NCBI GenBank assembly: GCA_003483885.1
Contig: DMXI01000552.1
Location: forward strand, 1-33,181
Direction of reading: 5' to 3'
Length of the DNA stretch: 33,181 nucleotides
Source: Microscillaceae bacterium
GTDB taxonomy: Bacteria > Bacteroidota > Bacteroidia > Cytophagales > Microscillaceae
Shown: positions 1 to 6,900 of the stretch, one piece after another
Position numbering within the stretch: the first letter of the stretch is position 1
How the letters are laid out: each line of letters starts with the position of its first letter
Notes under the pieces: model-generated
The model's database searches: none
The model's input: only the letters and a program-made list of their open reading frames with translations
What the model was told of the DNA's origin: nothing
Translations under genes and position numbers: made by a program

Positions 1-40
1 GGTATTTTCAACTTGCCGAAACACTTGTGCTGAGTAACAT

Positions 41-90
41 CGAAGTATCTGGTGAATTAACCAAGTGGTTGCCCAGAACCAGATACCTCG
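41..90. repeat. Imperfect hairpin, REP-like
   Basis: The arms are 41-53 (CGAAGTATCTGGT) and 78-90 (ACCAGATACCTCG), with 12 of 13 positions pairing around a 24-nt loop. The right flank continues GGCATGACAA, which resembles the outer part of the hairpin at 187-263, so both look like worn copies of one family of extragenic palindromes. Confidence 0.55.
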
Positions 91-106
91 GCATGACAAT
101 CGAATA

Positions 107-142
107 CGTCATCTTCATTGATGTATTTTGAACAAAATATTA
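107..142 (+). repeat. 36-bp dispersed repeat, copy A
   Basis: These 36 bp match the reverse complement of 20931-20966 at 34 of 36 positions. The first 22 bp after the leading C also match 22625-22646 with one mismatch. The 3' part contains the near-palindrome TATTTTGAACAAAATA. A further shared 13-mer, TCTACTGATGATA, follows at 146-158 and recurs at 20846-20858. Seen directly; its origin (MITE fragment, IS110 target or IS end) is inference. Confidence 0.75.
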
Positions 143-186
143 CTTCTACTGATGATAACATTATATTTAGTTGTAGAAATCTTGCT

Positions 187-263
187 TGTCATACAGAGCG
201 CAGCGAAGTATCTGAATAAAAACGAGTCCAACACGCAGACCCTTCGCGGTGCTCTGGGTGACA
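187..263. repeat. Long imperfect hairpin, REP-like
   Basis: The arms are 187-208 and 242-263, 22 nt each with 18 complementary positions and a loop of about 33 nt. The arm core reads TGTCAT-CAGAGC-GCGAAG. As RNA or single-stranded DNA it would fold into a long stem. It may also terminate transcription of the kinase gene ending at 473, but there is no clear T-tract. Confidence 0.55.
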
Positions 264-472
264 ATACACCTACTTGAGTGGTCATCTTTATGAGAGTGGT
301 TTGAATAAAAAACCAAAGCCCCTGTTCTGCTTAGTTTGAGCGAAGCGGTAACTAAGTAGAAGAATTGAATGGTTAGTTTGTAACTAACCTGGCTTTGCCA
401 AACTAATTGCTGCATTCGCAGACTTCTTTATAAACGAAGGAGAACAACGGAAAATGCCTGACGCTCACTATT

Positions 473-2389
473 TTAGATTGCAAAAGTAATTTTAAACCCA
501 GCGCCTTCACTTTTGAGTAGTTCAAACGAACCTCTAAGCTGATCGGTAAGCCCTTGTACCAAATGAAGCCCCAAAGAATTGAGATTATCCAGTGTAAATT
601 CAGGAGGTAGGCCAATGCCATTATCTTTCACCACCAACACACAAGTTTCATCTTTTTGAGTGGCTTTTACCTGGATTTGCCCCTGAGCTTGATCAGGAAA
701 GGCATATTTTAAGCTATTGGTAATCAGTTCATTAATAATAAGCCCACAAGGCACCAAGTGATCCATTTTGAGTGTGATTTGATCGATTTGAGTTGCGAAG
801 TCAATGTTTTGATTGGCCAGATCATAACCACTTTTGAAGTGTTGGATCAGGCTCTCGAGATAATTTTTTAAATCAATGGAAGCCAAATTATCTGATTGGT
901 ACAATTTCTCATGGATGATGGCCATCGTTTGGATTTTGTGCTGACTCTGTTTGAGAATGACTTTGGGATCTTGTTTCCGATTAAATTTTCCCTGAAGATT
1001 AAGCAAGCTTGATATAATCTGCAAATTGTTTTTTACCCGATGGTGTACTTCTTTGAGTAACATTTCTTTTTCCTGAAGCGCTTTGGCAATGAGGGTGTTT
1101 TTTTGGGCCAATAGGTGGTTAGATTTTCTTTTAATTCTATAACGGTTAATGAGTAAAAGAAAAAGCAGGCTTAATATGCCTACCACTAAAAACAAAGCCC
1201 GTTTGGCGTTTTTTTGCTGTTGGGCTTCCAGGGTTTTAATTTTATTTTCTTTGGCCAATAACGCTACCTGTTTCTGTTTTTTATCCAGTTCGTATTTTGC
1301 TTCTAACTCTTCTACCTGTTTGTTTTTTTCGAGACTGAGCAGAGAATCTTCAATAGCGTTAAACTTGAGTAGATAATCATACGCTTGTTGGTATTTTTGG
1401 TGATTTGCGTGGTACTCATGAAGTTCTTGGTACACCGGCAACAACAAGGAGGTTTCTTTATGCTGCAAAGTAACCTGAAGGGCTTTTTGGTAATATTGAT
1501 CTGCCAGGGTAGTCTGTTTTAATAAATCATAGGTACGAGCCAGGGATAAATAATTGGGGCCCAACCCCGCAGTAGAGGGGTATTTTTTATGTGTTTGTAA
1601 TGCTTTTTGATGATAAAATAGGGCAGAATCAAGTTGATTTTTTTTCTGATAAACTTCTCCCAGGTTGCTCAAATTGGTAACCGTACGTTTATAATTGTTT
1701 TCTTTTTTAGCCAGCATCAAAGATTCCCTTAATACAGCAATGGCTTTTGAATATTGTTTGTTAGATACGTAAATAGAACCTATGTTATTCAAGAGGCTAC
1801 CGGTGACATAAGGTATACTGGGAGACCTGCCCAGTTCCAGGCCCTTTTTGAAATATTCCAATGCTTTTGGCTTATTGTTAAGAAGCATATGGGTAGTACC
1901 CAGGTTATTCAATACCCGAACAACAAAAGCCTTATTGTTTTGTGATTCATATATTTTCAAAGCTTTGAGATAAACATCCACGCACAATTTATACTTGCCC
2001 TGCCGAGAATAGACTGAACCCATATTGACATAGGTATTGGCTAGCCCTCCCAAATAGTTGATTTCTTTTGAAATAGTGACGACCCGCTCATATAGCTCAA
2101 TGGCGTAGTCAAAATTTCCTTTTTGGAGATGAACGTTTCCTTTGTTGAGAAGAAAAAAAGCCAAAGCGCTCTTATGTTTCTTTTCTTGAGCTAGCTTGAT
2201 TCCTTTTTCTACCAAACTGAGTGTTTTTTCTAAATCATTACGCAAATGCCTCAGAATAAGGGTTTGATAAGCAGTTATTTGGGCTGAATCAGGAAGGTTT
2301 TGAATACTATCGGTAAGGTTACTTTGGGCGAAAATAGAAACAACAGGCAAAAACAGGCCGAGTGAAAATAGCTGTAATTTTTTTAACAT
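473..2389 (-). CDS. TPR sensor histidine kinase, HisKA_2 type
   Basis: 638 residues. A signal peptide (MLKKLQLFSLGLFLPVVSIFAQ) is followed by a TPR solenoid over about residues 25-365, with repeated units such as Y..AI.LYERV and KALEYFKKGL. A charged coiled coil (about 345-395) leads into one membrane span, FLVVGILSLLFLLLINRYRI (about 397-417). The cytoplasmic part has the HisKA_2 motif EVHHRVKNNLQ, with His450 the likely phosphoacceptor. The HATPase_c domain follows: N box INELITNSLKYAF, G1 VVKDNGIGLP, G2 SLGLHLVQGL. The architecture puts the TPRs in the periplasm. It carries no receiver domain, so it needs a separate partner; the LytTR regulator transcribed divergently from 2804 is the obvious candidate. 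The ATG at 2389 is chosen because it gives the signal peptide. The ligand is unknown. Confidence 0.93.
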   Translation of the reverse strand: MLKKLQLFSLGLFLPVVSIFAQSNLTDSIQNLPDSAQITAYQTLILRHLRNDLEKTLSLVEKGIKLAQEKKHKSALAFFLLNKGNVHLQKGNFDYAIELYERVVTISKEINYLGGLANTYVNMGSVYSRQGKYKLCVDVYLKALKIYESQNNKAFVVRVLNNLGTTHMLLNNKPKALEYFKKGLELGRSPSIPYVTGSLLNNIGSIYVSNKQYSKAIAVLRESLMLAKKENNYKRTVTNLSNLGEVYQKKNQLDSALFYHQKALQTHKKYPSTAGLGPNYLSLARTYDLLKQTTLADQYYQKALQVTLQHKETSLLLPVYQELHEYHANHQKYQQAYDYLLKFNAIEDSLLSLEKNKQVEELEAKYELDKKQKQVALLAKENKIKTLEAQQQKNAKRALFLVVGILSLLFLLLINRYRIKRKSNHLLAQKNTLIAKALQEKEMLLKEVHHRVKNNLQIISSLLNLQGKFNRKQDPKVILKQSQHKIQTMAIIHEKLYQSDNLASIDLKNYLESLIQHFKSGYDLANQNIDFATQIDQITLKMDHLVPCGLIINELITNSLKYAFPDQAQGQIQVKATQKDETCVLVVKDNGIGLPPEFTLDNLNSLGLHLVQGLTDQLRGSFELLKSEGAGFKITFAI

Positions 2390-2803
2390 GAGACGATAAA
2401 ATAGATAATTAATTAGTATGCTTTGGGGTGTTTTATCAATGGAAGCCGAGATGACTTCATAGTTTATAGCGAGAGAAGAACGGAGAAAGAAATCTAATCA
2501 TAAACGTTTCAAACTTGCTAAGTTAAATAGTTGTGTTTCTAATCAATGCTTGGGACTGATTATCATTAGGTTAAATATCCAGATGTTAGGCATTTTCCGT
2601 CGCTGGCACATAGTCATGGATTGATTTTTGGTTTGTTTTATCTCTCTTAGCCAGCTCAACCTACCAGATACCGTATGGCCAAAATGTTAGCTTATAAAAG
2701 GCAAAACGGCCTTACTGAGGCAACTTGCTTTTGTCTGGTGCTGGTTTTTGATCAAGAATTGGAATGATACCCTAAACAAAACCTGCTAAGTTTATAGAAT
2801 TTT
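2390..2803. promoter_or_regulatory. Divergent intergenic region, kinase/regulator
   Basis: These 414 bp separate two divergent start codons, so both promoters must lie here. I see a small stem AAGGC/GCCTT near 2699-2714, but no confident -33/-7 Bacteroidetes promoter. TAAGTTTA at about 2788 is a weak -7 candidate for the regulator, with no properly spaced -33 TTG. I see no gene in it. Confidence 0.4.
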
Positions 2804-3529
2804 ATGTACAAAGTATTAATAGTAGAAGATGAGTTTTCTATAGCATTGGATATCCGGATGCGGCTGCAAGATATGGGATATGAAGTAGTGCAGATTGCAA
2901 AAAACTATGAACAGGCTCTAAAATATGCCCAGCAGACCGCTCCCGACATTGCGTTGATGGATATCAATCTTTCAAAAGGTAAAAATGGCATTGAAGCCGC
3001 CAAGGATATTTATGAAGCTTATAAAATACCTGTGGTTTTTTTAACAGCTTACCGAGACGATGCCACATTTCAGCAAGCTTTGTCTTCTCAGCCCTTTGGC
3101 TATGTTGTGAAACCATTCGTGGATCAAGACTTGCATTTTGCATTACAAGTAGCGCTCAAAAAATCAAGCGAAACAGCCTCATCGCAAGAAAACAATCAAC
3201 CTGCTCCCGCCCCTTTGAAAGACACCCTGTTTATCAAAGACAGATCTCAATTGATCGCCATCAAGCTTCAGGAAATTTTATGGGTAGAAGCTTTAGGCAA
3301 TTATGCCTTGATCATTACCCCTGCCAAAAAAGTAGTGGCCAACCTATCGTTAAAAAACATTGAACATAAGCTTCCTCCTCATCTCTTTTTGAGGGTGCAT
3401 CGCTCCTGTATTATTGCTTTGGACAAGGTAGAGAAAATAAAAGAAAACTCGGTGTACATTGACAATACCGCCATTCCCGTTAGTAAATCTTACAAAAACC
3501 AATTGTTAGAAAGGTTGGAGATTTTATAA
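2804..3529 (+). CDS. LytTR-family response regulator
   Basis: 241 residues. The receiver domain spans residues 1-120, with the acidic pair Glu8/Asp9, phosphoacceptor Asp53 (ALMDINL), Thr81 (VFLTAY) and Lys103 (YVVKPF). A Pro/Ala/Gln-rich linker (about 122-138) joins it to a LytTR DNA-binding domain (about 141-241) with the typical FIKDRSQLIAI, ILWVEALGNY, LFLRVHRSCII and IPVSKSYKNQL segments. Family knowledge says phosphorylation promotes binding to paired direct repeats near promoters. The only kinase nearby is the divergent TPR kinase at 473-2389, so the two probably form a two-component system. The target genes cannot be read from the sequence; the secreted proteins downstream are candidates by proximity only. 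Confidence 0.95.
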   Translation: MYKVLIVEDEFSIALDIRMRLQDMGYEVVQIAKNYEQALKYAQQTAPDIALMDINLSKGKNGIEAAKDIYEAYKIPVVFLTAYRDDATFQQALSSQPFGYVVKPFVDQDLHFALQVALKKSSETASSQENNQPAPAPLKDTLFIKDRSQLIAIKLQEILWVEALGNYALIITPAKKVVANLSLKNIEHKLPPHLFLRVHRSCIIALDKVEKIKENSVYIDNTAIPVSKSYKNQLLERLEIL

Positions 3530-3970
3530 TAAAAGTTAGGTAAGTTGCGGTAGTTCAGTCTTATAATAAAGATATCCTTCCCAGCATAAGCCATTGCTAT
3601 ACGCTACCTATCACAGACAACTCCCAATGATTGAAATTTATCCACCCTCTCATTTCTATAGCGAAAAACCATTTTGCAGAAGGTCATATCTATTGTTTTT
3701 TTTGCCAAATACACTCATCATGTTTCTGATATCACTCACCCGGTAAATAGGCCCAACGATCATGTATTTTGGTAAATAATAAAATCTCCCCTTAGCTTCA
3801 CCCCCAATAATACAACTACACTGCTCAAGTAATATTTTTTACCATACTACTAGACATTTTAGCTAAAGTTGGCCGTGAGGACACAGCCAACGGCGCGGTC
3901 GCCTTCGTTTGTGTCTCCACAAACGAAAAATGTCTAGTAGGATGATTTTTTACTTAATTAACTTCATAAA
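3530..3970. other. Intergenic leader with cloverleaf repeat
   Basis: 441 bp without a gene. Its first 300 bp show nothing I can name, and I find no clear terminator after the LytTR gene. The last 125 bp hold the structured repeat at 3847-3940, followed by 30 AT-rich bases up to the start codon at 3971. The promoter of the 1972-residue gene must be here or within the repeat. Confidence 0.5.
3847..3940. repeat. 94-nt cloverleaf-forming element
   Basis: The outer arms CTACTAGACATTTT (3847-3860) and AAAATGTCTAGTAG (3927-3940) are perfectly complementary over 14 bp. Inside are three directly abutting hairpins. 3868-3891 has stem GTTGGC/GCCAAC plus an inner GTG/CAC. 3892-3903 is GGCG-CGGT-CGCC. 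3904-3927 is TTCGTTTGTG-TCTC-CACAAACGAA. The whole is a four-way junction. It could be a non-autonomous mobile element with terminal inverted repeats, a cruciform, or a structured leader RNA of the gene starting 31 nt downstream. I do not recognise a named family. Confidence 0.7.
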
Positions 3971-6900
3971 ATGCAACGTAAATTTTTAATAAACTGCTTA
4001 ATTGTATACTGGGCTATTTTGCTAGTTCCATTTGTTTGTATAGCACAACAACAGGGAACTAGTATTACCCAAAACCGAGATGGTATTACCTTTACTTTTT
4101 CTTTTAACTGTGATGGGGGGCCTTGTACCTACGGGCAATTTGTCACTGGAGATTATTGGGTAATACCCTCTACTCCTAATGGAATCGTAACCATTACGGC
4201 CATGACTCCTGATGGAGAACTCAACCCCGCACTGGTAAATCCTGCTGATGTAGCGAGGGATGCCTCAGGTAATCCTCTTGAGCTCAAACAGGGATTACTC
4301 AAAGCTTATAATACGTATGATGCCAGCCTGAACCTGATGAATCAGCTTCCTTATCAGGCCCGGGGTGGAGAATCTATTTATAAGGCGAAGTCGCAAAGCT
4401 CGGGGTGTGGTACTCCTGCGATAGAAATTGGTTGTATAGCCACTTCTACGATACTCACTGTTTTGTCGGAAGCACCTCCTAACAATGGAGCAACCATCTT
4501 CAGGCCTCCCTTTCATGGTACCTGGAAACCACTCTATAGTACTACCAAAGTAAAACTGAATCGTTTGCCTCGTTTGCCACAAGTGTCAAACGGAACCAAT
4601 GGTGTAATTGGCGGCCCTAATGGATATGAGCACTGGGCTGCTCCCGAAGTAGAGTTTTATCATAAAGGATTTAGTGAGTTTCATAGAGCGGTAAAACCGC
4701 ATTTGGCTCAAACCCCTTATGGTACCGATCAGGCAGAATACATGCTGCGTGATATTGCCAATTTGTTTGGTCAAGAAACCGAAGAAGAAAAAAGACAGGC
4801 AACCTATAGCATTATTCAAAAAGGAATAGACAATTATGCAGTGTTTAAAATGGGGACTCCTTTTAGTACTGGGGCTGGACAACACTTAGGCAAAAAACCC
4901 CCCATTGTTTTCTTTGCCGCCATGTACGATGATCCAGCACTTTTAGAGGATGTACGGGCCATCTCCTTAGATCCTAAATCTGCCCAAGTATCCTATTTTC
5001 AAGAGGATTACCAGATAAGATTAGGCAATTCAGGTATGGCCATTTGGGGCGATGCCTTTGGAGAAATACATAGGTATTTTAACAGGTTATATCCCAGGGA
5101 AGACCGAAAGGGGACACAAGCTGATCCCTATGGCTATATTGATGGCCCGGCAGGAATTATTTATGAAAGTCCTGCGGTAAGCCGCAAGCGTAATTATCTG
5201 TCGGTAGCAGCAGGGCCTTTGATTGGATATGCATTTTTACAGCACTTGATGCCTTGGTTTAAATATGCCGCGGGCGATCCTGAAATCCTACTTTTTGCCG
5301 ATCGGTATTATGCTGGGTATGGCATAGAAAATTTTGATGGAGGAGTATGGACACTTCCCGATCCGGTGGCTCCATACGATACAAGAGAGTCTGGCTGTCA
5401 GCCTCCTAAAATACTTTCTACTGGAATTACCGGCTGTAGTTATTATGGTGTAACTTGGGGCCCTGATCCAGATGACTTAAGTAAGTTTATAGGGCATGGA
5501 GGTGACCCAAATACGAAGGGGAGGGCACCAAATCTTCATGGCTACAAAATGATCATTACAAGATTGCATCCTTTGGTTAAAAACCATTGGGACAAGCTAA
5601 GAGATTGCTCGGATCCAGCAAGCCCCAACTATCCTTGTAATGGTCTGGGAGAAGTTCCTAAAGTGCTGGCTGATCAACAAATTGCTATTAGTAATTTTAT
5701 GCCTCAATCAGGTGCAGTAGGCACTGAGGTAACCATTACCGGTGGGGAATTCAATCCTATAGCTTATCGAAATGTGGTAAAGTTTAATGGATTGATGGCC
5801 AAAGTAATTTCGGCTACTACTACTGAACTAAAGGTAATTGTACCGCTCGCCGCTACTACAGGTGAGCTCACCATAGAAACCGAGGCAAAAACGGTCTTTG
5901 GTAGTACCAACTTTATCGTAACCACCACTACAACTCCAGTTATAAATCCGGTCATTAGCAGCTTCACTCCTCAGTCAGGGGTTGAAGGCACTGGAGTAAC
6001 CATTAACGGTCAAAATTTCAGCGCTACGGCTAACAATAACGTCGTGAAGTTTAATGGTACTCCAGCGACCATTACTTCGGCTACCCCAACCGAACTAAAA
6101 GTAAGCGTGCCTACGGGAGCTACTACGGGTAAAATCACAGTAGAAGTAGGCAATAAAACCGCTACCAGCAGTACCGACTTTACCATAACAACTACTCCAA
6201 ATACCACTCCGGTCATTAGTAGTTTTACTCCCCAATCAGGTGCAGTAGGTACTGAAGTAACCATTAGTGGGGACAATTTCAGCGCCACAGCGAACAATAA
6301 TGTCGTGAAGTTTAACGGTACTTTAGCTACAGTTAACTTGGCCACTCCAACCGAATTGAAGGTAAACGTACCTACCGGAACTACCACGGGTAAAGTTACG
6401 GTAGAAGTAGGAGGCGAAATTGCCACGAGCAACACCAACTTTACCCTCGATGTACCAACAAATGGGCAAGCAGTCACCAGCTTTACATTGATCAATGCGG
6501 AAACCAATGTCGATTTGTTTGACCTAACTGATGGGCAAACGATCAACTTGGCTACTTTGCCTACCGATCAATTAAATATTCGGGCCAATACCTCACCTGC
6601 CACTGTTGGGAGTGTGTATTTTTATGAGAATGGCGTGTTTTCTCGCAAAGAAAATACGGCTCCTTATGCATTCAAGGGAGACGATGGGGTAGGCAGTTAT
6701 GAGGGGTATACTCCAGAATTAGGAGCTATGACCTTAAAAGCGATTCCATTTACTGGAAAAAACGCATCGGGTACTGAAGGTACTGCGCTAACGGTGAACA
6801 TTACTTTTATTAACCAAGTAATAACTCTTCCTGCTGCTCCTTCTAATTTATCTGCTATGGCAACAGCTCAAGGAGTAGCAAGCCTCAGTTGGGACGATAA

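Larger units (their letters stand above)
1..472. other. Gene-free repeat-rich region
   Basis: I see no credible gene here; the short open frames lack family resemblance. The stretch is built from degenerate hairpins (41-90 and 187-263), which share the 11-mer CGAAGTATCTG at 41-51 and 204-214, plus a copy of a 36-bp repeat at 107-142 that recurs beside the IS110 locus. It lies downstream of the histidine kinase gene, whose stop is at 473-475 on the minus strand. Confidence 0.6.

Noticed and set aside
447..2600. 16-bp inverted repeat (447-462 and 2585-2600, 15 matches) around the histidine kinase gene
   Set aside because: A one-mismatch 16-mer pair is expected a few times by chance in 33 kb of AT-rich DNA, and the similarity does not extend further.
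6010..6546. 178-codon open frame on the minus strand inside the giant GH gene
   Set aside because: It mirrors the Thr/Val-rich TIG repeats of the plus-strand gene and resembles no protein family.
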